Source of the DNA: UBA7398 sp964567545
GTDB lineage: Bacteria; Actinomycetota; Actinomycetes; Nanopelagicales; Nanopelagicaceae
DNA length: 23,903 nt
Assembly: GCA_964567545.1 (NCBI GenBank)
Contig: CAZMNB010000016.1
Location: 1-23,903, forward strand
Direction: 5' to 3'
This document shows, one piece after another, positions 7,625 to 16,632 of the stretch. The first letter of the stretch is position 1; each line of letters opens with the position of its first letter. Under the pieces are notes generated by a model. The model ran no database searches, had not been told where the DNA came from, and saw nothing but the letters and a program-made list of their open reading frames with translations. Both the position numbers and the translations under genes were made by a program.

Positions 7625-9781
7625 ATGAAACGCCGTTCAATAAAGGGTCGGAAACCGCTTTGGATAGCGATTATTGCAATCGTGGCCTGGCTAGGAATAA
7701 GCAGCGTAGCGGGACCAACTTTTGGCAAACTTTCAACAGTTCAGGAAAACGACAACTCCGGCTTTCTTCCAGATAATGCTGAATCAACTAAGACTGCAAA
7801 AGTAACCGTCAAATTTGCCGATTCCGCTAACGATCAACTTCCAACTCTGCTGTTATTCCTTGGCGAAGTGGACGTTACAAAATTAGGCGCAATAAACCAG
7901 TACCTGGCGACGCTACCGAATAAGAAGATCCCCGGTACTGAGATTTCATTATCGGAATACATAATTCCAGGATCACCATTAGTCGCATTCCCGTCGCAAG
8001 ATGGAAAAGCTGCGCTCGCTAACATCCCGCTAAATTCAAAAGTAGCAACGGAAAATATCGATGACAAACCAGCGCTACCTAAAATTATTAAATTCATTCG
8101 CACCGATCTAACTGCAAATTTTGAAAAATTAGGAGTCGCCACAAACGTAACTGGCTTTGGCGGAATTCTCGCTGATCTTTTTGGCGCTTTTGGATCAATT
8201 GACTCGTCACTGTTGCTAACTACCTTAGGAGTGGTTTCCATAATTTTAATTGTGGTTTACCGTTCGCCATTTCTTTGGCTACTCCCATTATTTAGCGCCG
8301 TGACTGCGCTTTCATTAGCTGGCACCATAATTTTTTATTTAGCGAAAGCAAATGTAATTGATTTAAATGGCCAATCTCAAGGAATTCTATCGGTTCTGGT
8401 TCTAGGTGCAGCAACTGACTACGCGCTCCTTTTGATTTCTAGATATCGCGAAGAGCTACACCATCACGATTCCCGTTTTGAATCCATGAAGATCGCACTT
8501 CGTGGTGTAGTCGAACCTATCGTTGCCTCCGGAAGTACGGTAATTGCTGGACTACTCGTACTTTTATTAAGCGACCTCTCGAGCAACCGCGGACTGGGAC
8601 CAGTCGGAGCGATTGGCATCGCGTCATCAATGGTTACCGTTCTGACATTCCTGCCAGCCCTATTAGTAGTTTTTGGGCGCTGGATATTTTGGCCAAAAGT
8701 TCCTCGTTTTGATGACGTTAACGAACAACTAACTGGTATCTGGTCAAAGATCGGCAGCTCGGTAGAGCGCCACCCAAAACGTACTTGGATTTCAACTGCA
8801 ATTCTTCTAGTAATTCTTGCCGGGTTCTCCTTCACCCTTGATGCAAAAGGGTTATCAACTACCCAAGCTTTTTCTGGACATCCAGATTCAGTAATCGGAC
8901 AAGAGAAACTACTGGAACATTTCCCTGGCGGCGAAGGTTCTCCAGTTCAGATCGTAGTTAAGGAGAGAGATGTTGCGGCTGTCACTAGCGCACTAAAGAG
9001 CAATAAAAAGATTTCATTTGTCAGCCCACAACTTACTGGTCCAGTAATTCCCGGCGCACCAGCGCCAACAACCAAAGTTGTTGATGGCTTAGTACTATTA
9101 AATGCAACGCTAGCCGTAACTGCAGACTCAGTAGCGGCTCGCAATTCAATTCCAGTAATTCGCGATGCAGTTCATGCGATTGATCCAGAAATTTTAGTTG
9201 GTGGTGGCACAGCAGTTCAATATGATACCGATGTCGCTTCTCGCCACGACAATAAATTAATCATTCCAGTCGTGCTTCTGATTATTGCTTTGATTCTCGG
9301 ATTGCTGCTACGGAGTATTTTTGCAGCGCTCTTGTTACTCGTAACAGTAATTTTATCTTTCATGGCAACGCTGGGAGTTTGTCAATTAGTATTCATGCAT
9401 ATTTTCCATTTTCCTGGCGCTGATACTTCATTCCCACTCTTTGCATTTATTTTCTTAGTTGCACTCGGTATTGATTACAACATTTTCTTGATGACACGAG
9501 TTCGCGAAGAATCTCAGAAAATTGGGACGCGAAACGGTGTTATTAAGGGTTTAACTGTCACCGGTGGCGTTATCACTTCAGCAGGTGTTGTTTTAGCTGC
9601 AACTTTTGCGGTGCTTGGCGTGCTTCCGCTTGTTTTCCTAGCCGAGCTTGGTTTCGCGGTTGCCTTTGGCGTATTACTCGATACTACGATCGTGCGATCG
9701 CTTTTAGTGCCGGCATTAGTTCATTCGATTGGTCCAAAAATTTGGTGGCCGTCAAAACTGCAACATGAAAAACTCGATTAA
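7625..9781 (+). CDS. MMPL-family RND transporter
   Basis: Large inner-membrane transporter of 718 residues with the RND/MMPL plan: one N-terminal helix (12-28), an extracellular domain, a helix bundle (about 195-350), a second single helix (388-404), a second extracellular domain, and a second bundle (about 545-705). Asp-Tyr pairs occur in the two central helices, GAATDYALLLISRYREE (DY at 265-266) and GIDYNIFLMTRVREE (DY at 617-618), as in the proton relay of MmpL3. Family members export lipids or other hydrophobic compounds; the substrate here is unknown. The ATG has GAGAGG upstream. It is followed after 23 bases by an FAD enzyme, possibly the same pathway. The pair sits between lipB and the TIGR01777 gene, which are neighbours in M. 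tuberculosis. Confidence 0.93.
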   Translation: MKRRSIKGRKPLWIAIIAIVAWLGISSVAGPTFGKLSTVQENDNSGFLPDNAESTKTAKVTVKFADSANDQLPTLLLFLGEVDVTKLGAINQYLATLPNKKIPGTEISLSEYIIPGSPLVAFPSQDGKAALANIPLNSKVATENIDDKPALPKIIKFIRTDLTANFEKLGVATNVTGFGGILADLFGAFGSIDSSLLLTTLGVVSIILIVVYRSPFLWLLPLFSAVTALSLAGTIIFYLAKANVIDLNGQSQGILSVLVLGAATDYALLLISRYREELHHHDSRFESMKIALRGVVEPIVASGSTVIAGLLVLLLSDLSSNRGLGPVGAIGIASSMVTVLTFLPALLVVFGRWIFWPKVPRFDDVNEQLTGIWSKIGSSVERHPKRTWISTAILLVILAGFSFTLDAKGLSTTQAFSGHPDSVIGQEKLLEHFPGGEGSPVQIVVKERDVAAVTSALKSNKKISFVSPQLTGPVIPGAPAPTTKVVDGLVLLNATLAVTADSVAARNSIPVIRDAVHAIDPEILVGGGTAVQYDTDVASRHDNKLIIPVVLLIIALILGLLLRSIFAALLLLVTVILSFMATLGVCQLVFMHIFHFPGADTSFPLFAFIFLVALGIDYNIFLMTRVREESQKIGTRNGVIKGLTVTGGVITSAGVVLAATFAVLGVLPLVFLAELGFAVAFGVLLDTTIVRSLLVPALVHSIGPKIWWPSKLQHEKLD

Positions 9782-9804
9782 CTAACAATCCTTTAAACAA
9801 TTGG

Positions 9805-10968
9805 ATGAAAAGTTCTGAGATAAATGTTGTCGTAATCGGTGCTGGGCTGGCTGGAATTACGGCCGCTCGAGTATTACAAGCTGGCGGCGCAAATGTGACC
9901 GTATTGGAATCATCAGATCGAGTCGGTGGTCGTATGGCAACTGACCTAGTAGATGGATATCGGTGCGATCGCGGTTTCCAAGTTATCAACCCAAAGTATC
10001 CAGAGGTAGTTAAATCAAGGCTACTTTCAACATTGGATTTTCGTTACTTGCCAAAGCTTATCGAGGTGATAATTGATGGCCAAGTGTTAACCGCTGGGGC
10101 GACCATAAAAACTTTTCTAAATCCAAAACTGGGATCAAAAGCAGAGAAAATCGCGTTACTGAAGTATTTAAATTCAAGCAACGAAATTTCATGTGAAGCT
10201 GCAGCTATTTCTGCCGGGTTGGGTGATCTATACCAAAAAATTATAAAACCTTTCTTAACCGGTGTTTTTTTAGCTTCACCAGAGTTAATTTCAAATGAAT
10301 TGGCAAAGGTGCTAATTAAATATTTTATTATTGGCAATCCTGGGATTCCAGCTTTAGGTGTTGGTGAATTTCCCAAAAAACTCGCAAGCGAGCTCCATGA
10401 TCTACAACTAGGCGTTTTAGTCAATGAAATCGGGGATGGTGTAGTAATGACTAGCCACGGAAAAATTACTGCAGATGTCATTGTGGTTGCGACCGATCCA
10501 ACAACTTCAGCTCAACTATTGCAACAGAGCGATGTTCCAATTATGAATTCCGCAACGACTTGGTATCACACCCTTGATGACGATGGTGCATTTAGCGCGA
10601 AGTTAAGAATCGATGGTAGTGGCCAAGGCCCCGTAATTAATTCAATTGCCATTTCGAATATTTCGCCAAATTACGCACCTGTTGGTAAGACTTTGATTTC
10701 TTCTACATCTATCGCATCTGCATCGGAGTCAGAGATTAGACGCCATTTAAGTTCAATCTGGAAACGGTCAACAAAGGATTGGGAATTGGTGAGCAAGTAT
10801 CAAATTAAGCAATCACTTCCGCTTCATGGTGTCACTAAGCCAATTGAATCTGCAATAGAGGTTAAGCCCAATCTATTTGTAATTGGTGATCATAGACAGA
10901 CACCTTCTCAGCAAGGAGCTATGAACTCAGGTCGGAGAGCAGCTCAAAAAATATTAAAATTCAATTAA
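9805..10968 (+). CDS. FAD-dependent amine-oxidase/phytoene-desaturase-like oxidoreductase
   Basis: Flavoenzyme of 387 residues. The N-terminus carries the dinucleotide-binding motif VVVIGAGLAGITAARVL (GAGLAG at 12-17), an acidic residue binding the ribose (Glu35) and the GGR motif at 41-43, the usual signature of amine oxidases and phytoene-desaturase relatives. The C-terminus FVIGDHRQTPSQQGAMNSGRR matches the second FAD-contact segment. The middle, substrate-binding part gives no clue to the substrate. It lies 23 bases downstream of the MMPL gene, so the two may be co-transcribed, although no ribosome site is obvious before ATG 9805. Its last four bases overlap the stop region of the convergent epimerase gene. 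Confidence 0.85.
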   Translation: MKSSEINVVVIGAGLAGITAARVLQAGGANVTVLESSDRVGGRMATDLVDGYRCDRGFQVINPKYPEVVKSRLLSTLDFRYLPKLIEVIIDGQVLTAGATIKTFLNPKLGSKAEKIALLKYLNSSNEISCEAAAISAGLGDLYQKIIKPFLTGVFLASPELISNELAKVLIKYFIIGNPGIPALGVGEFPKKLASELHDLQLGVLVNEIGDGVVMTSHGKITADVIVVATDPTTSAQLLQQSDVPIMNSATTWYHTLDDDGAFSAKLRIDGSGQGPVINSIAISNISPNYAPVGKTLISSTSIASASESEIRRHLSSIWKRSTKDWELVSKYQIKQSLPLHGVTKPIESAIEVKPNLFVIGDHRQTPSQQGAMNSGRRAAQKILKFN

Positions 10969-11852
10969 TTAACCAAAGCCTCAAGTGCAGTAGTTAAGTG
11001 TGGGTATTCAAAATTAAAACCTGCCTCTAAAAGTTTTTCGGGAAGTATTCGTTTTGACCCAAGGACTTCAGTTGAAAATCCACCTATTGCTAGCTTTAGC
11101 GCAAACGCTGGAGCCGGAAAGAGTGCGGGACGGTGCAATGCGCGAGCCAGTGCCGCGGTAAATTCTTGATTTGTCGCTGGATTTGGTGAAGTTAGATTAA
11201 CTGGCCCTTCGATTTTATTCTCCAATAAAAACCTAATTGCTCGCAATTGGTCGTGCAGAGTAATCCAAGACCACCACTGCTTACCTGTTCCTAATTTTCC
11301 GCCTAACCCAAATCGAAAGAGCGGCAACATTTTTCCAAGCGCCCCGCCGGTCGGATCTAAAACTAAACCAGTTCGAATTTTTACTGTCCGTACATCGCCG
11401 GCAAGGTCTGCCGCAGCTTCCCACTCTCTACATACTGCAGCCAGAAAATCATCGCCACCGCGATCAGTTTCAGTTACCGCTCGACTACCGGTTTCGCCAT
11501 ACCAACCGATCGCGCTGGCTGAGATAAATACATCAGGTTTTAAAGTTGCTACCGCGCTTGCAATTGCGGTGGTTCCAAGTAATCGAGAGTTCAATATTTT
11601 GGCGCGATATTTTGAGCTCCACCGTTTATCGCTTACACCTGCGCCAGCTAAATGAATAATGGCATCAACGCCTTCAAGTGGCGCTAAATCAACAGTTCCA
11701 TTCTCTGGATCCCAACTTACTTCGTCAGGGGATACCACGGCGCGTCGCACTAATTTTTGGACTGTATGGCCTTCAGATTTCAACAACCCACTTAACGCAG
11801 TGCCGATTAATCCGGAAGCGCCAGTTATTGCGATTCGTTGCGGAGGACGCAC
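10965..11852 (-). CDS. TIGR01777-family NAD(P)-binding epimerase (SDR superfamily)
   Basis: Protein of 295 residues resembling E. coli YfcH and M. tuberculosis Rv2216. The Rossmann motif ITGASGLIGTAL (residues 9-20) starts the protein, a GWYGETGSRAVTE segment sits where the catalytic Tyr region lies, and the C-terminal DUF1731 part is clear (GSKRILPEKLLEAGF). The reaction has not been established for this family. The GTG start overlaps the E2 stop by one base (TAGTG), so it is translationally coupled to the E2 gene, as the Rv2215-Rv2216 order suggests. Confidence 0.92.
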   Translation of the reverse strand: MRPPQRIAITGASGLIGTALSGLLKSEGHTVQKLVRRAVVSPDEVSWDPENGTVDLAPLEGVDAIIHLAGAGVSDKRWSSKYRAKILNSRLLGTTAIASAVATLKPDVFISASAIGWYGETGSRAVTETDRGGDDFLAAVCREWEAAADLAGDVRTVKIRTGLVLDPTGGALGKMLPLFRFGLGGKLGTGKQWWSWITLHDQLRAIRFLLENKIEGPVNLTSPNPATNQEFTAALARALHRPALFPAPAFALKLAIGGFSTEVLGSKRILPEKLLEAGFNFEYPHLTTALEALVN

Positions 11853-13597
11853 TAAAGCCCTAGATCAGATTCAAAACGACCGTCTTCTAGTCGTTCTTTC
11901 AACGTGGTTAAAAATCGTGCCGCATCAGCCCCATCAACAATTCGGTGATCATATGAAAGCGCTAAATAAACCATGGAACGAATTGCAATAGTTTCGCCGC
12001 CATCCTCACTCTTTACCACCATAGGGCGTTTTACAACCGCGCCAATTCCTAAGATTGCAACTTGTGGTTGATTGATGATTGGCGTATCAAATAGTGCGCC
12101 ACGACTTCCAGTATTTGTTATTGTGAAAGTACCGCCACCTAACTCTTCCGGCGTAATTTTGCTATCGCGAGTGCGGGCCGCAACATCAGCAATCTTTCGC
12201 GCGATGCCACCCATATTCAAATCGCCAGCATCTCGAATTACTGGGACTAATAATCCGCGCTCAGTATCGACTGCAATTCCTAGATGTTCAGCGCCGTGAT
12301 AAGTGACAACATCACCATCGAGGGATGAGTTAACTACCGGATGTTGTTTTAGCGCTTCACATACTGAAACCGTGAAAAATGGCAAGAAACTTAACTTAAC
12401 TCCTTCTCGTGCTTCAAAATTTGCTTTCGATCGATCGCGTAATCGCGCAATCTTTGTAATATCCACTTCAACCACCGTGGTTAATTGCGCGCTCACTTGT
12501 AACGACTCGACCATGCGCGCTGCAATAACTTTACGTAAGCGCGACATCTTTGCGCTGGTGCCACGAAGTGGTGAAACCGCTACCGGGGCAGCGCTTCGTG
12601 GAGCCGCTGGTGCTGTTGCAGCCGGGGCAGTTGCTACTGATGCTGCAGCTGGACGTGGCGCCGCCGCTATAACATCTTCTTTCCTGATTCGGCCGCCAAC
12701 TCCAGTTCCTTTTACTTTAGAAAGGTCAACCCCATTTTCAGATGCAAATTTTCTAACAATTGGCGTTATATAAGTATCCTCGGCAGGCGCAGNNNNNNNN
12801 NNNNNNNNNNNNNNNNNNNNNNNNNNNNNNNNNNNNNNNNNNNNNNNNNNNNNNNNNNNNNNNNNNNNNNNNNNNNNNNNNNNNNNNNNNNNTACGGGCG
12901 CTGCAACTACGGGCGCTGCAACTACGGGCGCTGCAACTACGGGCGCTACAACTACGGGCGCTACTACAGCTGGAGCGAGCGTTGGCGCGCTGCTTAAAGA
13001 TCCAATCAAAGCTAATCGAGCACCGACTGGGACGGTTGTATCTACGGCAACGTCAATTGCAAGAATTATTCCAGCAACTGGTGATGGAATTTCAGTATCA
13101 ACTTTGTCAGTTGAAACTTCTAACAACGCTTCATCAATTGCAACGCTATCGCCAACTTTCTTTAACCAACGAGTAACGGTTCCCTCTGAAACTGATTCAC
13201 CTAAAGCCGGCATCGAAACCACAGTGCCCGCGCTACCTGTTGCACCTACTGGCGCTGCAACAACTGGCGCTGCAACAACTGGCGCTGCAACAACTGGCGC
13301 TGGAACAACTGGCGCTGGAACAACTGGCGCTGGAACAACTGGCGCTGCAACCACGCTACCGCCTTCGCCGATTACGGCGAGCTCTGCGCCAACTGCAACC
13401 GTTGTATCTACTTGAACCAATATTTTTTCTAAAGTTCCAGCAGCCGGTGATGGAATTTCAGTATCAACTTTGTCGGTAGAAACTTCTAATAGCGGCTCAT
13501 CTAGCGCGACTTGATCGCCTTCTTTTTTTAACCAACGAGTAACAGTGCCTTCACTAACGCTCTCGCCTAGTGCGGGCATCCTTACTGAAAAACTCAT
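11852..13597 (-). CDS. sucB: Dihydrolipoamide acyltransferase E2 (actinobacterial SucB/DlaT type), interrupted by an assembly gap
   Basis: E2 core of a 2-oxoacid dehydrogenase complex. Domains in order: lipoyl domain 1 (lipoyl Lys43 in EVSTDKVDTE), an Ala-Pro-Val linker, lipoyl domain 2 (Lys165), a second linker broken by 100 Ns (12793-12892), the E1/E3-binding domain (ITPIVRKFASENGVDLSKVK), and the catalytic domain ending with SYDHRIVDGAD (His551, Asp555, counting Ns). Actinobacterial proteins of this type are often labelled SucB, but the M. tuberculosis orthologue Rv2215 (DlaT) serves pyruvate dehydrogenase, so the substrate should be left open. The frame is kept across the gap, yet the real linker length is unknown. 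ATG 13597 has AAAGGAGC upstream. It lies 48 bases downstream of lpdA. Confidence 0.95.
   Translation of the reverse strand: MSFSVRMPALGESVSEGTVTRWLKKEGDQVALDEPLLEVSTDKVDTEIPSPAAGTLEKILVQVDTTVAVGAELAVIGEGGSVVAAPVVPAPVVPAPVVPAPVVAAPVVAAPVVAAPVGATGSAGTVVSMPALGESVSEGTVTRWLKKVGDSVAIDEALLEVSTDKVDTEIPSPVAGIILAIDVAVDTTVPVGARLALIGSLSSAPTLAPAVVAPVVVAPVVAAPVVAAPVVAAPVXXXXXXXXXXXXXXXXXXXXXXXXXXXXXXXXXXAPAEDTYITPIVRKFASENGVDLSKVKGTGVGGRIRKEDVIAAAPRPAAASVATAPAATAPAAPRSAAPVAVSPLRGTSAKMSRLRKVIAARMVESLQVSAQLTTVVEVDITKIARLRDRSKANFEAREGVKLSFLPFFTVSVCEALKQHPVVNSSLDGDVVTYHGAEHLGIAVDTERGLLVPVIRDAGDLNMGGIARKIADVAARTRDSKITPEELGGGTFTITNTGSRGALFDTPIINQPQVAILGIGAVVKRPMVVKSEDGGETIAIRSMVYLALSYDHRIVDGADAARFLTTLKERLEDGRFESDLGL
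12793..12892. other. Assembly gap of exactly 100 N
   Basis: One hundred N bases within the second linker of the E2 gene, bordered on the right by 15-base tandem repeats. A round 100 is a common scaffolding placeholder, so the true length is unknown. Short reads would be expected to fail in this repeat. Confidence 0.98.
12893..12967. repeat. 15-base tandem repeat encoding E2 linker 2
   Basis: Five units of TACGGGCGCTGCAAC (the last two with single-base changes), read on the minus strand as Val-Val-Ala-Ala-Pro type pentapeptides. The array meets the N gap on its left, so further copies are probably missing. Confidence 0.9.
13248..13352. repeat. 15-base tandem repeat encoding E2 linker 1
   Basis: Seven units of ACTGGCGCTGCAACA and its variant ACTGGCGCTGGAACA. 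On the minus strand they give the alternating VVPAP and VVAAP linker between the two lipoyl domains. The unit is close to that of linker 2 but uses AAC where linker 2 uses TAC, so each array has been kept uniform separately. Confidence 0.9.
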
Positions 13598-13645
13598 CTG
13601 GTTGCTCCTTTAGAAGCTCGGTCCGAATACCCGAAGGCGGTAATT

Positions 13646-15013
13646 CTATCCATGGGCGTGTAAGGGTTTGCCAGCGAGCGCTAAATGGGCTTCGCCCATT
13701 GCTTCGGAAAGGGTTGGGTGAGCGTGAATTAGATTTGCTACATCAGATGCTTGAGCTTCCCAGTTGTAAATCAATTGTGCTTCTGCAATCAATTCGCCAA
13801 CTCGTGCGCCAACCATATGAATTCCTAGCACTGGGCCATTTTTTGCTGCGACTAATTTTACTGATCCGGCGGTTTTTAAAATTTGGGCTTTACCATTTCC
13901 AGCTAGATCGTAATTTAATTCAACAACTTCATGTCCAGCTGCTTTAGCTTGTGCAGTAGTTAGGCCAACTGATGCAACTTCGGGTTCAGAGTAGGTAACT
14001 CGTGGGACTCCGTTGTAATTGATAGGTCGCGGATTTAGCCCGGCAATCTCTTCGGCAACCAATATTCCTTCAGCAAAACCAACATGTGCTAATTGTAAAG
14101 TTGGAATTAAATCGCCAACCGCCCAAACATTTGGAACGCTCGTGCGGCATTTCTCATCAACGATTACATAACCGCGGTCCATCTTGATGCCTTGCTCTTG
14201 GTAACCAATATTTTCAGAAACCGGACCACGACCAACCGCTACTAATAGAATCTCGGCAGTAAAAGTCTTTCCATCTTCAAGAGTGATTTCAACGCCATTT
14301 TTATTTTTAGCCACAGCTTTAAATTTATTGCCAACCTCAAAATTTATTCCGCGCTTACGGAAAGCTCGTTCTAGTTGCTTGCTTGAAGATTCATCTTCGA
14401 GCGCAATTAAGCGAGGGAGACCTTCGATGATCGTTACTTCAGCACCGAATGATTTCCAAACTGATGCGAATTCACATCCGATTACGCCGCCGCCGAGAAC
14501 AATTACACTTTTCGGAACCCGATCAAGATTTATAGCTTGCTCGCTAGTGATAATTGTGGTGCCATCAATCTCTAGGCCAGGCAGAGTTTTTGGATAAGAA
14601 CCAGTCGCCAGAATTACATTCTTACCAATATATTTTTCGCCGTTAACTTCAACGGTATTTGCCGCAACTAATTTTCCGTGACCTTCAACAAAAGTGACAT
14701 TTCTAGACTTAACCAAACCCTGTAGGCCCTTATGTAGTCGAGCTACAACTCCATCTTTATATGCATTAACCGCCAACATATCCATCGAAATGAATTCAGC
14801 TTTAACACCGAAATCACCAGCATGTTTTGCGCTTTCGGCAATTTCGCCAGCGTGGAGTAACGCTTTAGTTGGGATGCAACCGCGGTGTAAGCAGGTGCCA
14901 CCTAGTTTGCCTTCTTCAATTAGGGCTACTGACAGTCCAAGTTGTGAGCCTCGTAAAGCTGCTGCGTAACCGCCGCTGCCGCCACCAAGAATTACTAAAT
15001 CAAACTCAGCCAC
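13646..15013 (-). CDS. lpdA: Dihydrolipoyl dehydrogenase (E3)
   Basis: Reoxidises dihydrolipoyl groups of 2-oxoacid dehydrogenases and the glycine cleavage system, using FAD and NAD. The 455-residue protein shows an FAD motif (LGGGSGGYAAAL), the redox disulfide GGTCLHRGCIP (Cys41 and Cys46), the NAD-binding VIVLGGGVIGCEFASVW, the second FAD segment (VWAVGDLIP), and the C-terminal catalytic HAHPTLSEAMGEA (His-Glu pair). The GTG at 15013 has GAGAGGGA upstream. It stands directly before the E2 gene in the same direction, so E3 and E2 are probably made together. Confidence 0.97.
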   Translation of the reverse strand: MAEFDLVILGGGSGGYAAALRGSQLGLSVALIEEGKLGGTCLHRGCIPTKALLHAGEIAESAKHAGDFGVKAEFISMDMLAVNAYKDGVVARLHKGLQGLVKSRNVTFVEGHGKLVAANTVEVNGEKYIGKNVILATGSYPKTLPGLEIDGTTIITSEQAINLDRVPKSVIVLGGGVIGCEFASVWKSFGAEVTIIEGLPRLIALEDESSSKQLERAFRKRGINFEVGNKFKAVAKNKNGVEITLEDGKTFTAEILLVAVGRGPVSENIGYQEQGIKMDRGYVIVDEKCRTSVPNVWAVGDLIPTLQLAHVGFAEGILVAEEIAGLNPRPINYNGVPRVTYSEPEVASVGLTTAQAKAAGHEVVELNYDLAGNGKAQILKTAGSVKLVAAKNGPVLGIHMVGARVGELIAEAQLIYNWEAQASDVANLIHAHPTLSEAMGEAHLALAGKPLHAHG

Positions 15014-15073
15014 AAGTAGATCCCTCTCTCGTTAATCGATTCAAGTCTTATCTTGCCAGTTTTGGAAGCAGAG

Positions 15074-16576
15074 TTATAACTCGGATTTACTCTCAGCAAA
15101 GGCAACTAGTGAGCGAAGTGACACGCCAGTGCCGCCAACCGGGGTGTATCCATGGGCTTTCGCGTCGTTATACGCCGGTCCCGCAATATCTAGATGCAGC
15201 CAAGGCAAATCTGCGGAAACGAATTCTTTCAAAAACAATCCGGCAACTAGCATGCCACCCATTCGATCACCAATATTTGCAATATCGGCAACTGGTGAAT
15301 CCAGCGATGCGCGCAACTCTTCTGGAAGTGGCATCGGCCAAAATTGCTCGCCAGATTTTTCGGCAGCTGCTAAGAAATCTTCACGGAGTGAATCGTTATT
15401 TGTCATTGCTGCACTTGTGCGAGTGCCAAGTGCGACTACTTGCGCTCCCGTAAGGGTGGCGACATCAATAATTCCATCTAACCCGCCAGCTTTTGCGCCA
15501 ACTTCAGCAGCTTTCATAAGCGCATCGGCTAATACAAGTCGACCCTCAGCATCTGGATTTAAAACTTCAACAGTTTTCCCGCCGTAAATAGTGATTATGT
15601 CGCTTGGCCGGGTCGCTTTATCACTAACCATATTTTCAGCTAACGGCGCCCAGGCATCGATGGCAATAGGTAGTTTCAATTGTGCGATCGAAATTGCAGC
15701 TGCGATTACCGCGGCCGCACCGCTCATATCGGATTTCATCGCTTCCATACCTTGGGCGGGCTTAAGCGCCAAACCACCGGTATCAAAAGTTATGCCCTTG
15801 CCGACAAATGCGTATCGCTTAATTTTCTTTTTGCTACTGCTCTTTGGTAGATAAGAAACGTGTAGCAATCTTGGTGGGTTTGCTGAACCTTGACCAACCC
15901 CAATTATCCCGCCAAAACCTTGCGCTTTAAGTTGAGCATCGGTAAAAATTTCAACTTTAACTCCCGCAGCTATCCCAATTTTCTTAAACCGCGCACAGAA
16001 AGATTCCGGAGTTAAATGGCTGGGCGGCGTATTGATTAAATCGCGAACAATATGGGTGTTCTCCGCGATTACGCTAGCGCGCTTAATTGCTCTTTTAGAT
16101 TCGACGCTATTTGATGATTTTGTAAAAATGGTTACTGAGGCGAGGACCGCCTTACGATCTGATTTAGAGGTTCCACGGAATTCATCAAATGCATATGCGC
16201 CAAGCAGAGCACCTTCAGCGATCGCAGCCAATTCGCTTTTTGAAGCGTGCGGTAGCGCAAAAGTCGCACTCTTTGCACCTGCTAAGGATCGCGCCGCAGC
16301 GCCAGCCGCTCTTCGCAGCGACTCTGGCTGGTAGCTTGAAGCAATTTCACCCAAGCCAGTAAGAACTAGTAATTTGTAAGTTGCGCCAGGCAATTTAATA
16401 ACTTCATCCGCAACACCAGTAGCGCCCATATCTTCTAAGGCCGGCAAAAGTTCGCTGATATCTAATTTGATATCGCCTGATTCGATTGTCAATTTCTTGC
16501 TCTTGGAATTGCGCGCAAGTCCAACCACCAAAATATCGGTTACGACCTTATTTTCAGTGAGTTGAATTGTGGTCAT
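15074..16576 (-). CDS. pepA: Leucyl aminopeptidase (M17 family)
   Basis: Cytoplasmic two-metal aminopeptidase releasing N-terminal residues from peptides; usually hexameric. The 500-residue length fits. The C-terminal catalytic domain shows VGKGITFDTGG (Lys260, Asp265), MKSDMSGAAAV (Asp283) and NPDAEGRLVLADA (Asp342, Glu344), all metal or catalytic positions. The usual NTDAEGRL has Pro instead of Thr. Start ATG 16576 follows GAGAGG. It is divergent from gcvT with only 56 bases between, and is the first gene of the pepA-lpdA-sucB-epimerase run. In M. tuberculosis the same neighbours appear (Rv2213 pepB, Rv2211c gcvT). Confidence 0.96.
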   Translation of the reverse strand: MTTIQLTENKVVTDILVVGLARNSKSKKLTIESGDIKLDISELLPALEDMGATGVADEVIKLPGATYKLLVLTGLGEIASSYQPESLRRAAGAAARSLAGAKSATFALPHASKSELAAIAEGALLGAYAFDEFRGTSKSDRKAVLASVTIFTKSSNSVESKRAIKRASVIAENTHIVRDLINTPPSHLTPESFCARFKKIGIAAGVKVEIFTDAQLKAQGFGGIIGVGQGSANPPRLLHVSYLPKSSSKKKIKRYAFVGKGITFDTGGLALKPAQGMEAMKSDMSGAAAVIAAAISIAQLKLPIAIDAWAPLAENMVSDKATRPSDIITIYGGKTVEVLNPDAEGRLVLADALMKAAEVGAKAGGLDGIIDVATLTGAQVVALGTRTSAAMTNNDSLREDFLAAAEKSGEQFWPMPLPEELRASLDSPVADIANIGDRMGGMLVAGLFLKEFVSADLPWLHLDIAGPAYNDAKAHGYTPVGGTGVSLRSLVAFAESKSEL

Positions 16577-16620
16577 GAAACGCCTCTCGCCAAGATTCGG
16601 AAAACTATCCCTACGAGCGG

Positions 16621-16626
16621 TAGGTT
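16621..16626 (+). promoter_or_regulatory. -10 element for leaderless gcvT transcript
   Basis: TAGGTT ends six bases before the gcvT ATG (16633), with no Shine-Dalgarno between. The spacing equals that of lipB and the aldo/keto reductase and predicts a transcript that begins at the start codon. No convincing -35 is seen. Confidence 0.55.
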
Positions 16627-16632
16627 ATTGGA

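Noticed and set aside
12893..13352. CRISPR-like or other direct-repeat array
   Set aside because: Units are 15 bases, contiguous and without spacers, and they encode the Ala-Pro-Val linkers of the E2 protein in frame.
12760..13479. Long plus-strand open frames opposite the E2 gene
   Set aside because: They are low-complexity Leu/Ala/Gln or Thr/Gly/Ala strings made by the repeat, partly N, without ribosome sites or family resemblance.
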